Below, one piece after another: positions 1 through 8,126 of a stretch of 25,318 bases of DNA. How positions within the stretch are numbered: position 1 is the stretch's first letter; the number at the start of each line of letters is the position of its first letter. Position numbers and translations under genes: made by a program. Below the pieces are notes generated by a model, which saw only the letters and a program-made list of their open reading frames with translations, ran no database searches and had not been told where the DNA came from. Location: NCBI GenBank assembly GCA_029250345.1, contig JAQXFL010000165.1, positions 1-25,318 on the forward strand, given 5' to 3'. The DNA comes from Candidatus Poseidoniaceae archaeon (GTDB taxonomy: Archaea > Thermoplasmatota > Poseidoniia > Poseidoniales > Poseidoniaceae).

Positions 1-39
1 ATTCCACATTGATTGTCCATGGCGCATGAGAATTAGCAT
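1..39 (-). CDS. Partial histidine phosphatase / phosphoglycerate mutase-like protein (N-terminus only)
   Basis: Thirteen codons from an ATG at 39 run off the left edge. They read MLILMRHGQSMWN, which carries the family hallmark RHG(Q/E)S.WN of the histidine phosphatase superfamily (2,3-bisphosphoglycerate-dependent phosphoglycerate mutase, SixA, CobC and relatives). The His in RHG is the residue phosphorylated during catalysis in that family. The gene follows the membrane protein gene ending at 100 on the same strand, with a gap of about 60 bases. Because only the first motif is visible, glycolytic mutase cannot be separated from a general phosphatase. Confidence 0.55.
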   Translation of the reverse strand, partial: MLILMRHGQSMWN

Positions 40-99
40 TGACACGGTCGTCCCTCATGTTGGTGGCTGCGACGCTTCTCAATGAACATGGCGGAGAAA

Positions 100-921
100 T
101 CAACCGAGAAGAATTGGCAGATAGGCCAAAAGAATCAACGGGAATATGCCCATGACCAGGTCCCGAAGCAATAATTTCAGAAGAGTCATTGTGTTCACTT
201 GAGCGATTTTATCAAATTCCTCCTGCATTTTCTTGTCGACTGAATCCGTAATTTTCCCAGCACCTGCCTTGGCGACTTCGACTGCCGCACCAATAGCCAG
301 TCCTGTAAGAAGACCCTGCGGTGACAACTTTCGCACTGCCAATACGCGTGCACCCCAAACTGCAAGTGAGTTTTTAGCAACGCTCTTGCTTGTTTCTTTG
401 AGGCTGGTTTGGTTTTCCTCATCTGTTTTGTTTTCCTTTCCGGAGAATTTCGTTAACCATCGACGTATGCCCAATCCAGCATCAGCCACCTTACGGAGTT
501 TCGCGATATCTCTCTTCTCGACCGCTTTCATCATTCGGCGAACACGGCTGATGCGGAGTAAATCAAAGAAAATCCAGACGAACAAAAAGAGGGTTAGCAT
601 TGCGAAACCAGTATCGGAGACTTCGCTCCATTCTTGCCAGCCGAGTGGGTCACTCGTCATCCGAACAAGATAAACCAACAATGGGGGTATACTAAACGCT
701 AAGATTTCATTCATTGCTAATATTCCAAAACCTTTGACTGGCAATTCACGCATTTGTTTGAGAGCCCAGCCAGAATGAGGTGCAAGTTGCGATATTGCCC
801 GACGAAAAGGCACCACTAAGAGGAATAAACGCAAGACCATCGGAAGCCATATGACGACCAAAACATATCCATCCCATGGTCCAGCAGGTGGGATTTCAGG
901 AAACTGCAGTGGGGTCGCCAT
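100..921 (-). CDS. Hypothetical multi-pass membrane protein
   Basis: This 273-residue protein is not recognised. Hydrophobic stretches that look like membrane helices lie at about residues 18-38, 64-86, 105-124 and 255-273, plus a weaker small-residue segment at 203-222. Between helices three and four is a long basic and polar stretch (about 125-200, rich in Lys, Arg and Glu) that would be a cytoplasmic domain. No catalytic motif is visible. The ATG at 921 is the only good start before the first helix. No clear TATA box was found upstream, and the cupin gene on the other strand begins about 100 bases away. Confidence 0.7.
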   Translation of the reverse strand: MATPLQFPEIPPAGPWDGYVLVVIWLPMVLRLFLLVVPFRRAISQLAPHSGWALKQMRELPVKGFGILAMNEILAFSIPPLLVYLVRMTSDPLGWQEWSEVSDTGFAMLTLFLFVWIFFDLLRISRVRRMMKAVEKRDIAKLRKVADAGLGIRRWLTKFSGKENKTDEENQTSLKETSKSVAKNSLAVWGARVLAVRKLSPQGLLTGLAIGAAVEVAKAGAGKITDSVDKKMQEEFDKIAQVNTMTLLKLLLRDLVMGIFPLILLAYLPILLG

Positions 922-1019
922 AACCGATTCATAGAAGAACCCGTATTCAAATCAATCCCCGTTGCTGGCAAACAAACTTCCATCCGAATACTCATGTGGT
1001 AAGGCCACTTCGCCTAACC

Positions 1020-1382
1020 ATGCCCTTCACACACAACATGGCCGACTGGCTTGGATTCAACATCGACAAAGCTTGGCTTGAAGAAAACATCCGCTGGAAA
1101 GACTTCGGCACTGGTGTTCGACTCGGACGTTTGTACCGAGAAGATGCTTGCTCTCTGGTGCTGTATGAAGCGGATTCCGAAGTGACCGTTGATGCTTTCA
1201 TGCCACACAGCCATCCTGGTGGCGAAGCATACATCGTGCTTGAAGGCGAAGTTTGGGACGAGGATGGCACCTATCCTGCGGGCTCTCTTGTATGGATGAA
1301 CCGTGAAACGACGCACACTCCAAAGACACGCGGTAAGACGTTGATTCTCGTTCTGTGGCCCGAAGGTGTCAAATCCGCTTGA
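1020..1382 (+). CDS. Cupin-domain protein, ChrR-like
   Basis: A single small cupin domain of 120 residues. The metal-binding motifs are visible: HSHPGGEAYIVLEGEVWDE, giving the two His and the Glu of cupin motif 1, followed by YPAGSLVW and a His in the ETTHTP stretch of motif 2. The HPGGEE-like spacing and the D-G-Y-PAG turn resemble the cupin of the anti-sigma factor ChrR family (established pattern), but no zinc anti-sigma domain is attached. An upstream in-frame GTG at 996 would add eight residues; the ATG at 1020 is preferred because the fold begins soon after. The next gene starts 11 bases downstream on the same strand, so the two are probably co-transcribed. Substrate unknown. Confidence 0.75.
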   Translation: MPFTHNMADWLGFNIDKAWLEENIRWKDFGTGVRLGRLYREDACSLVLYEADSEVTVDAFMPHSHPGGEAYIVLEGEVWDEDGTYPAGSLVWMNRETTHTPKTRGKTLILVLWPEGVKSA

Positions 1383-1393
1383 GTTGATTGAAG

Positions 1394-1711
1394 ATGAAAA
1401 AGGAAATTCTCGTTCTGAAAATAAGCCAATCTTGGCGTCGTGGTATGACACCAAGTGAACTCTATGACGCAACTCGACGTTCATGGAGACTTTCAGCAAC
1501 TCGAATTGCGAAGGTCGATCTCGTTCTATGTGTCGCTGATAAAGAAGTTCGAGAAGCATACACAGTGGAACAATGGATTCTGTCCAACGATGAAGGAAGA
1601 AAGGAGTTCATCGGCCATGTTGCTGAACAAAGCATACGACAAAAGTGGGTTGGAATTGATTCAACTGAAATCGAGCCACCGTACGGTGTGGCACGTTACA
1701 TTACCGTTTGA
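1394..1711 (+). CDS. Small conserved-looking protein, unassigned
   Basis: A 105-residue soluble protein. It begins with a beta-like stretch (KEILVLKIS) and carries a distinctive GMTPSELYDATRRSWRL segment, then a hydrophobic strand (VDLVLCV) and a YTVEQWI stretch. The pattern recalls small PUA/ASCH/EVE-like domains that bind nucleic acids, but that is only an impression and no function is claimed. A TTG at 1388 is also in frame; the ATG at 1394 gives a compact start. It follows the cupin gene by 11 bases. Its stop codon ends at 1711 and the convergent DUF3817 stop begins at 1712, so the two genes abut with no space for a separate terminator. Confidence 0.65.
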   Translation: MKKEILVLKISQSWRRGMTPSELYDATRRSWRLSATRIAKVDLVLCVADKEVREAYTVEQWILSNDEGRKEFIGHVAEQSIRQKWVGIDSTEIEPPYGVARYITV

Positions 1712-2002
1712 TTACTCATCAAGGTCGTATTCACCAGAAATGAGCAGCCCTTCAAACAAGAAGGGGCCTGCTGGCACGACCGCAGCAATGAATCCATGAA
1801 TCAAAGCAGTGAAGGTCCAGTGTTTACCGACGCCAAGGAACAACAATCCAAGGTAAGCGAGGAAAAGACCACCGTGCAGTGAACCCATGAGGCTGACCCA
1901 ACTTGGATCACCTGCAATATACTTCATTGGCATAGCAAATCCCATCAAAATGAGAAACGAGAATCCTTCGAGGTAACCGACAAGCGAGACGACACTCTTC
2001 AT
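1712..2002 (-). CDS. DUF3817 family small membrane protein
   Basis: A 96-residue protein with about three membrane helices. The order of motifs fits DUF3817: a YLEGFSFLILMG start (EG.S in helix one), AMPMKYIAGDP, a GSLHGGLFLAYL stretch (HG at the second helix), and a final VVPAGPFLFEGLL segment (P.GPF). The family is mostly bacterial and has no established biochemical role. Its ATG overlaps the TGA of the upstream ABC ATPase gene by four bases and is preceded by a GAGGTC ribosome site, so it is translationally coupled to the exporter operon and may be an accessory membrane subunit (inference). Confidence 0.8.
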   Translation of the reverse strand: MKSVVSLVGYLEGFSFLILMGFAMPMKYIAGDPSWVSLMGSLHGGLFLAYLGLLFLGVGKHWTFTALIHGFIAAVVPAGPFLFEGLLISGEYDLDE

Positions 2003-2979
2003 GCTTTGACCTCGACCATCGGTCTACTTGAACCACACGAAGGACAAAGTTGCTCCTCAATACCGTCGTATTGGTGCTTGCAAGCAGGACATGTCGATGC
2101 GAGTTCCATCTTACCCATGGATTCCACGGCTTCGCCCTGAAGCGAAAGATAACCGCTGTCTGCATTGCCAACCGTGTATCGGCCAGCGCCACCAATCCGT
2201 ACCAACAAGTCCGGAGGCAGTGTCACCGTACCAGTCTCATCAATGATGAGTTCACGGTCTTTTCCGAGGTTTTCAACATCCACATTCTCACCGTGTTCAG
2301 CTACGAACCGTCCATCACGTAGTTCCAGTGAACGGTTGGCGAACGCTGCGACTTCTTTCGAGTGGGTTACAATCAAAAACGATACGCCGTCGTTTTGGTG
2401 CAGATCTTTGAACAAGGCCAGCACTTCTCGACTTGTGACTGGGTCCAGAGCACCTGTCGGTTCATCGGCCAAAATAAGACGTGGATTGGTAATCAATGCG
2501 CGAGCAATAGCAACACGCTGTTGCTCACCACCGCTGAGCATCATTGGCAAAGCGTGGGCTCGATGAATCATTCCAAGACGGTCAAGCATTGCGTCGGCAA
2601 GTTTCAGCGCTTTTCGAGAAGAAACACCTTGATGACGAAGCGGTTGAGCCACATTATCGCGGGCATTCATTTGCGGTAGAAGGTTACCTTCTTGGAAAAT
2701 GAACGAAACGGTCTTCTGTCTTAATTCAACCAATTCTTGCCCAGTAAGGCGAGTCATGTTGTTTCCTGCAAGAGATACCGACCCAGCACTGGCCTTCATC
2801 AATCCACCGAGGCACTTCATCAACGTTGATTTTCCAGAGCCAGAGGGCCCGACGACTGCGATTGCCTCGCCTTCTTTCATATCGATGTGAAGTCCTCGTA
2901 GAGCGACGACGTTGCCGTCTTCAGCTTTCGATTCGTACACGTGGTAAAGTCCATCAGATCTCAAGATACTTTCTTTCAT
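1999..2979 (-). CDS. ABC transporter ATPase, LolD/MacB type, with AbrB-like and zinc-ribbon tail
   Basis: A 326-residue ATPase that would power the adjacent FtsX-type permease. Walker A GPSGSGKST is at residues 44-52, the Q-loop at about 96 (FIFQEGN), the signature LSGGEQQR at 148-155, Walker B LILADEP at 168-174 and the switch His at 206. These match the MacB/LolD/FtsE branch. Beyond about residue 230, where such ATPases normally end, there is an extra 95-residue tail. It has an LIIDETGTVTLPPDLL stretch resembling an AbrB/SpoVT swapped-hairpin strand pair, then a four-cysteine zinc ribbon (C297, C300, C312, C315). The start at 2979 follows a GGAGTGA site; the permease stop is three bases upstream. 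Confidence 0.92.
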   Translation of the reverse strand: MKESILRSDGLYHVYESKAEDGNVVALRGLHIDMKEGEAIAVVGPSGSGKSTLMKCLGGLMKASAGSVSLAGNNMTRLTGQELVELRQKTVSFIFQEGNLLPQMNARDNVAQPLRHQGVSSRKALKLADAMLDRLGMIHRAHALPMMLSGGEQQRVAIARALITNPRLILADEPTGALDPVTSREVLALFKDLHQNDGVSFLIVTHSKEVAAFANRSLELRDGRFVAEHGENVDVENLGKDRELIIDETGTVTLPPDLLVRIGGAGRYTVGNADSGYLSLQGEAVESMGKMELASTCPACKHQYDGIEEQLCPSCGSSRPMVEVKA

Positions 2980-2982
2980 ACT

Positions 2983-5900
2983 TCACTCCCCCTTGAGCAC
3001 ACTGGCTAAGTCTGACTTCAATGCACGACGTGTGGTCACTAACAAAGCGATGACAACAGCGGTAAACACCGACAAGGACACCAACAGCAGTTGAGTCCAA
3101 GGATACACCAACGTCCGTTCTATCGTGGTCGATGAACCTCCAAATATTTGGAAAATGAATCCGAAGATGTCAAAGAACCCGTTGAACGACAAAGCGACAC
3201 CGATTCCAAGAACAATTCCGAGAGCCATGGAAACCATGACAATCGAGAGAATCTCAAACAACACCAAACGAATGATTTGGTTTGGCGATGCACCAATTGC
3301 TTGCAGAACTGCGAGTTCCTTCTGGCGTTGGCTCAACACCAACGAAAGGAAAACGAAACTGGAAGCAACAGCGGCGATACTGGCGACAACGAACTGCAAG
3401 GAAAGAAGACCGGGTGTTCCGAAAATCAGTCCTCCGTTACGCTCAACGCTCTTGTGTGTACTCGACCAGTCAAGGACACTGGAGACCCGGAAGTCTGCAG
3501 ACAGCGTTGAAGCAAGCGCTTCTAGTTTCTCGCCACCTACGCCGTCAACTTCGACAATCCAAGTGGTGGATGAGTAATTGGCAACTTCATCCGGCCCAAC
3601 CAAAGCAAGCCACGATGATTCACCGATAATCAGTGAAGAACTCATGGTCGCTGCACTCACACCAGGAATGTATTCGTGAACGCCAATGTAATTCATTGGG
3701 GTAGTATACGGCGTGATGACAATCTGCACATTGGTATCAGCCAAGAACAGAGGAGCAGCAAGTGGCGGAGGGACTTGCGATAGACCGGAAGCACACGATG
3801 TGTCTTCGGCGGAGGTTCCGTCCGGACAGGTTGCGTTTCCAAGCGTTGCAGTAGATAAGTCAGCGAAGCCAAACACTCCGGTTAAGTCTGCTCCAATGAA
3901 GTTCGCTCCTTCCATTGAGCCACCCATGAAGTTCACGATTACGGCTTCTTTGAGATTGGCTTCTGAAAGGTCAGTTCCATCGAGGTTGGTGTCAAACAGG
4001 AGCGCTTGCCCTAAGTTTGCACCGGCAAGGTTGGCATTCGATAGGTCAGTTCCAGTGAGATCAACTGCGCCGAAGTCTCGGCCGCTGAGGTCTTGTCCTG
4101 AGAGGTTCAATCCAGACCAGTCTCCTTCCATTAGGGAGGCGTAGGCAACAAACAAGGCGTTCGGGTCAGCTTGGTCGGTACCTCCACTGCTGAAATTGAA
4201 TTCGAGTTTTTCCCACAGGAAGGTGATTTCTTCACTCTGCTTGTCGGAAGGCTTCAGCAATTTGTCGTTCAGTTGGTTTTCGTCACCACGGCCAGAACCA
4301 GCAATATCCAAAGAATACGCTGCATCTTCACCTGCGGAGAATCCATCGTTTCGGTAGGCTGCCATGGCTTTACCCGTATCCTCGCCCGGAATCGCTTGTT
4401 CGCTCCAACGTAGGACATCTTCGTTGTCATCCAGCAGAATCCAAGTCAGCAACTTATCTCCACCGTTCACATCGTTCAAGAACAGACTTGGTACCGTCGT
4501 TGCAGTGGCGGTGACGTCCGCTTCAGTGAAGTTCGAAACCAGTCCGAGAACCTCGGCCTCAGTGTATTGTTGTTCGAGTGTAATCTGTAGATCCGCACCA
4601 ACCGTTGCATCGACGGTTTTCTCATCCACCAATGTTCCAGTGTATCCTTGAACTGCTGCAAGCGTTACAATGGAAAGTGTGAGCAACATAATGACCGCAA
4701 GGCGGTTCACTGACTCGGCGGAGCCAGAGCCTTTCAAGCCGCGCTTTACATCGTTAAGCAAGGGCGTTCTTCCGAGGATGAGTTGCATGATTTGTGGGCC
4801 GCGTGCTCCAATTCGTCCGAGCAGCAAAGCACCGCCAATCCAAAGCGCAAACGGTCCAATGATTCCGAGTAAGCCGTTGACGAAGAAGTTGAGGTTGAGA
4901 CCGTCTTCACTGCCGTTAAGTTTGAGCCAGGCATCGGTAACTGCGAGCATTCCAAACGAGAAGGAAAGCCAGTGAAGCCACCGCTTTGGTTCGGACTTTG
5001 CAGTTGTCTTACGTACACCTTCTTCAATTTCAAGAGCGATGAAATCCCGAGCTCTGCTCCTGCCGAACAGGAGCGCTAGACCGAGGGTCGTTACCGCAGT
5101 GAAAATCGTTGAGCCAATACCCAAGGTTGGATTGACATCGAAATCTCCCGTCCTAAACTCCATGAAGCCGACTGCAGAGAGAACGATCGGAACGGCGAAA
5201 AGGGCCAGTAAATATCCGGCTAACCATGCCACTGATGACATGACGAAAAGTTCCAACAGCACCATACTTTGCAGCCGTGGGCCGTCGGCACCTATTACGC
5301 GATGTATACTCACCTCTCTACGCCGTTGTTCAAGTGAAAGTACCAATCCGTAAATGAGCACTGCAATCGAGAGAATGACGATTGGTATCATAATGATGTA
5401 ATCGAAAATCTGGATCAAGCCAAGGAAGATGTTCAGGAAAGTGATTGTACCGCTCACAATGTCGGTATAGTACAGTTCAACGCCTTCGTCGGTGTAACTT
5501 CCATCTTGGACGCGGGTGCCAAGGTCTTCAAGCCATTCTGCTGCATCAGCAGTCGAACTGGTTGGCAGTTGTCCTCGATCAATGGTCACCCCGAGATACA
5601 TGTGGTCGTTGTCCATCAATGCAGCACGCTGTGTCTCTTCGAGCACTTCCCAAGTCGTGAAAATTGGGTTCGGCCCGAGAGTCGGATTTCCTAAATCCCA
5701 TGGCTCATAGATTCCAAGAACGGTGAGGTTTGTGGCGGTCATTGGCATACGGCAGTAGACCATTTCGTTCTGTTCAGGAGTGACTTCTCCATCGCAGTTT
5801 TCGTTGTTAACCGTCGCTTCAAGGAGAGTTGATTCATCGACCACGTAAGCGAAAGTAAGTGTGTCAAGCACATCGCCTACATTGGCCTTGGCTTCGGAAG

Positions 5901-6606
5901 CCACTGTCGAGGGAAGAACCACGCCACGCTGAGCGCTGACGTTCTCTGGACTTGGCCATTCGCCAAGGCCTGCGATGATGTTTTCACCGAGCCGGTCAGC
6001 AAATTCTCCATCGAACGCTTCAGGTCCGAGGAAGCGTACAGCGCGGCTCGAAGAAATTGGCGGTCCTGCGTCGGCTAACTCTGGATAATCGAACGTCACA
6101 TTACCCCAATATGGATTCGCATCGTCGGTAATTGCTAACATTTCAAGTGGTTGAGCAACAAGGAAATCTTGATTGAAGAATCCTCCACTGTGTATGCCTT
6201 GACGGCCCAGAACCAGTGTACAGTCGCTGAACTCACTGAACTCCTCCATCAATTCATCACAAACTCCGGTCATCGTCGTCGTGTTGTTTGACCAACCACT
6301 GCTGTTTTCGACTGGTGTGCGGGCGTACTCGATTTTTGCATCGAAAGGCTCGCCTGAGAGAGATTCCTCGAAGAAGAGTTGCGAGAGGCCAACACCATAG
6401 GCAAGAACAGTCGTAATAACAAGTGATGCGAGGAAAACACCAGCAATGACCGCAAGCCCACGCTCTTTACCGCGCCAAGCACTCAAACCTGCGAGACGGA
6501 GTTGCGATGGCGTTTCGGCCAACTTGTGAACGATTCTTTGACCAATGTTTCGAGACGAAGCAAAATCTGTTGCTTCAAGTTCGTGAGATTCATCTCCCTT
6601 GGTCAT
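2983..6606 (-). CDS. Giant FtsX-domain ABC permease with pentapeptide-repeat ectodomain
   Basis: A 1207-residue permease. One helix at about 51-75 precedes a large extracytoplasmic domain (about 76-385). A first FtsX bundle follows (about 388-515), including the cytoplasmic LEQRRREVSIHRVIGA loop typical of FtsX/MacB permeases. Further helices lie at about 545-600 and 635-655, then a second ectodomain to about 1060, and a last FtsX bundle (about 1070-1195) with the matching SQRQKELAVLQAIGAS loop. So it is two permease modules in one chain. Residues about 828-925 form pentapeptide repeats (for example LSGQDLSGRDFGAVDLTGTD), predicting a right-handed beta-helix in the second ectodomain. Both ends overlap or abut ATPase genes. 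The start has a GAGGTGA site six bases upstream. Export of a lipid, peptide or drug is likely; the substrate is unknown. Confidence 0.9.
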   Translation of the reverse strand: MTKGDESHELEATDFASSRNIGQRIVHKLAETPSQLRLAGLSAWRGKERGLAVIAGVFLASLVITTVLAYGVGLSQLFFEESLSGEPFDAKIEYARTPVENSSGWSNNTTTMTGVCDELMEEFSEFSDCTLVLGRQGIHSGGFFNQDFLVAQPLEMLAITDDANPYWGNVTFDYPELADAGPPISSSRAVRFLGPEAFDGEFADRLGENIIAGLGEWPSPENVSAQRGVVLPSTVASEAKANVGDVLDTLTFAYVVDESTLLEATVNNENCDGEVTPEQNEMVYCRMPMTATNLTVLGIYEPWDLGNPTLGPNPIFTTWEVLEETQRAALMDNDHMYLGVTIDRGQLPTSSTADAAEWLEDLGTRVQDGSYTDEGVELYYTDIVSGTITFLNIFLGLIQIFDYIIMIPIVILSIAVLIYGLVLSLEQRRREVSIHRVIGADGPRLQSMVLLELFVMSSVAWLAGYLLALFAVPIVLSAVGFMEFRTGDFDVNPTLGIGSTIFTAVTTLGLALLFGRSRARDFIALEIEEGVRKTTAKSEPKRWLHWLSFSFGMLAVTDAWLKLNGSEDGLNLNFFVNGLLGIIGPFALWIGGALLLGRIGARGPQIMQLILGRTPLLNDVKRGLKGSGSAESVNRLAVIMLLTLSIVTLAAVQGYTGTLVDEKTVDATVGADLQITLEQQYTEAEVLGLVSNFTEADVTATATTVPSLFLNDVNGGDKLLTWILLDDNEDVLRWSEQAIPGEDTGKAMAAYRNDGFSAGEDAAYSLDIAGSGRGDENQLNDKLLKPSDKQSEEITFLWEKLEFNFSSGGTDQADPNALFVAYASLMEGDWSGLNLSGQDLSGRDFGAVDLTGTDLSNANLAGANLGQALLFDTNLDGTDLSEANLKEAVIVNFMGGSMEGANFIGADLTGVFGFADLSTATLGNATCPDGTSAEDTSCASGLSQVPPPLAAPLFLADTNVQIVITPYTTPMNYIGVHEYIPGVSAATMSSSLIIGESSWLALVGPDEVANYSSTTWIVEVDGVGGEKLEALASTLSADFRVSSVLDWSSTHKSVERNGGLIFGTPGLLSLQFVVASIAAVASSFVFLSLVLSQRQKELAVLQAIGASPNQIIRLVLFEILSIVMVSMALGIVLGIGVALSFNGFFDIFGFIFQIFGGSSTTIERTLVYPWTQLLLVSLSVFTAVVIALLVTTRRALKSDLASVLKGE

Positions 6607-7331
6607 TCTTCTTCACCTCTAATTTCTTCTTCATCCAGTCCCCATGCGGAGCGGATGTCCGACGCTTCGGTCCTTCCATCGTTCAGCAGCAACATACGGT
6701 CGGCGTTTGAAGCCAAATCCGGGTCGTGGGTAACCATGAGGATTGAAATCGGATTTACTTCATCGTGACAGAGGTCTTTGAACAGTTGCAAAACTTCTCT
6801 GCCGCTCGCAATATCGAGGTTACCGGTTGGTTCGTCAGCCAATAACAACGGACGATTTCCGGCAATCGCACGAGCGATTGCTACCCGTTGCTGTTGTCCG
6901 CCTGACAACTGGTCCGGAACGTGATTCATACGATCTTCAAGACCGACTTTAGCGAGGGCAACCTTGGCAGCAGCTTCTGCATCCTTGGCATTCATTCCAG
7001 ATAATTCGAGAGCCATTGCTACATTGTCAACTGCAGTGAGGTTGTCCAAAAGATGGAAGTCTTGGAAAATCCATCCGACATGATCTCTGCGGATGTGAAC
7101 AACACTGGATGGATTCTTTTTACCGTACTTTTGGTCGTTCAGATGGATTTCACCGCTGTCTCCGGCCAACAAGCCCCCAATAATGTTGAGAAGGGTCGAT
7201 TTTCCAGAGCCTGATGGGCCCATGAGGGCAACCATCTCGCCTTGTTTGAGTTTCATGTCCACGCCCTTCAGAACTTGCAGTTTGTTGGATCCAGACCCGA
7301 AAGCCTTCGTGAGGTTGGTAACTTCTAACAT
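6603..7331 (-). CDS. ABC transporter ATPase, LolD/MacB/FtsE type
   Basis: A canonical 242-residue exporter ATPase: Walker A GPSGSGKST (38-46), Q-loop WIFQDFH (Q90), signature LSGGQQQR (142-149), Walker B LLLADEP (about 162-168) and switch His H202. It lacks the tail of the second ATPase in this operon, so the permease probably works with a heterodimer, one plain and one tailed subunit (inference). The ORF can be extended to an ATG at 7337, but the AGGAGG site at 7340-7345 lies only two bases from that codon and eight from the ATG at 7331, so 7331 is chosen. Its TGA overlaps the permease ATG by four bases. Confidence 0.92.
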   Translation of the reverse strand: MLEVTNLTKAFGSGSNKLQVLKGVDMKLKQGEMVALMGPSGSGKSTLLNIIGGLLAGDSGEIHLNDQKYGKKNPSSVVHIRRDHVGWIFQDFHLLDNLTAVDNVAMALELSGMNAKDAEAAAKVALAKVGLEDRMNHVPDQLSGGQQQRVAIARAIAGNRPLLLADEPTGNLDIASGREVLQLFKDLCHDEVNPISILMVTHDPDLASNADRMLLLNDGRTEASDIRSAWGLDEEEIRGEEE

Positions 7332-7339
7332 TTTCATTT

Positions 7340-7345
7340 CCTCCT
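7340..7345 (-). promoter_or_regulatory. Shine-Dalgarno site that fixes the ATPase start
   Basis: AGGAGG on the minus strand. Two ATGs follow, at 7337 and 7331. Spacing is two bases to the first and eight to the second, so only the second fits ribosome geometry. A weak TATA-like stretch (CATATATT) lies at about 7367-7374, so an internal promoter between tetR and the ATPase gene is possible but would leave almost no leader. Confidence 0.65.
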
Positions 7346-7390
7346 AATCTTTATTTTCTCCAAATCAATATATGAATACCTGTTTTACAT

Positions 7391-8035
7391 TCAATTCATC
7401 GCATCTTCGTCGACAGGTCGTAGAATCATACGAAGGGTTTGCCCGAGTAAGTCGTGAAGCAACAGGGTTTCCTCAGTCGGTGGCTTACCCTTAGTGTACG
7501 TTTGGAGCATCGGTTCGTAAAATGCATCTCCGACGCCATCGGTCAATTTTTGAAGAATCTCAATCGAAAGGTCAGTGCGCACCAGCCCCCATTCTTGGCC
7601 TAATCTGAGACCTTCACGGAAATGGCTTTGAAGCGGCGCACTGCATACGGCAAGCCGTTCGTAAATCGGGTGGTTTGGTGGAATTTGTTGGGAGACCATT
7701 TGTCCAATCTCAACAAAACCATTGTCGTCCCAAAACCGCTCTGTGATGAGCCTGGACTCACGCATGTGATTCCAGTAGGCTGTGGCCGAGGTCGGATGGC
7801 CATGTTCATCCAAACGCAAACGAAGCGCATCCAGTCCTTCTTGCATGACGGTGAAAAACAAATCAGCCTTGTCTTCAAACCAATAGTAGAACTGCCCTTT
7901 TGAGATTTCCAGCTCCTTCAAGAGAAGATTGAGGGACGTAGCATCGTAGCCATTGATTGCGAACTGAGCTTTGGAAATCCCGAGCACCCGTTCCTTGTCT
8001 TCTTGCGGAAGATTAAGGAATCGGTTGAGGGGCAT
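7391..8035 (-). CDS. TetR-family transcriptional regulator
   Basis: A 214-residue regulator. The N-terminal helix-turn-helix is clear at about residues 14-60: AQFAINGYDATSLNLLLKEL, then EISKGQFYYWFEDKADLF, the usual G(Y/F).T.....IA...G.S.G..Y.(H/W)F..K..L pattern. The C-terminal ligand domain (about 70-210) is not specific. An in-frame GTG at 8041 is an alternative start. It is the first gene of the minus-strand run that continues into the ABC exporter with a 59-base gap, so it is the likely local repressor of that exporter. The alkB-like gene lies upstream on the same strand. A 21-base palindrome and TATA box directly upstream support autoregulation. Confidence 0.9.
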   Translation of the reverse strand: MPLNRFLNLPQEDKERVLGISKAQFAINGYDATSLNLLLKELEISKGQFYYWFEDKADLFFTVMQEGLDALRLRLDEHGHPTSATAYWNHMRESRLITERFWDDNGFVEIGQMVSQQIPPNHPIYERLAVCSAPLQSHFREGLRLGQEWGLVRTDLSIEILQKLTDGVGDAFYEPMLQTYTKGKPPTEETLLLHDLLGQTLRMILRPVDEDAMN

Positions 8036-8048
8036 AAGCACACTTCAA

Positions 8049-8069
8049 ACCGCCGGTCTGACCTTCGGT
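8049..8069. promoter_or_regulatory. Putative TetR operator
   Basis: A 21-base interrupted palindrome with the form ACCG-N2-GGTC-N-GACC-N2-CGGT, centred on 8059, with every base of the named half-sites matching. It lies between the tetR TATA box (whose first base it touches) and the tetR start, covering the expected transcription start. This is the size, symmetry and place expected of a TetR dimer site. No second copy was seen in front of the ATPase gene at 7331. Confidence 0.6.
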
Positions 8070-8076
8070 ATAAATA
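8069..8076 (-). promoter_or_regulatory. TATA box of tetR/exporter operon
   Basis: TATTTATA on the minus strand. Its centre is about 37 bases from the ATG at 8035, which predicts a start of transcription about 12-15 bases before the ATG, inside the adjoining palindrome. Binding of a repressor there would block TBP/TFB or polymerase. Confidence 0.6.
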
Positions 8077-8126
8077 ACTTTGTCCAGTACGAACAACGCC
8101 CTTACCCCGTTTGAGGAGTGGACAAA

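Noticed and set aside
3832..4125. Possible DNA tandem repeat or CRISPR-like array
   Set aside because: The periodicity is at protein level (pentapeptides) with variable codons; there are no conserved direct DNA repeats with spacers. No CRISPR array was seen anywhere in the window.
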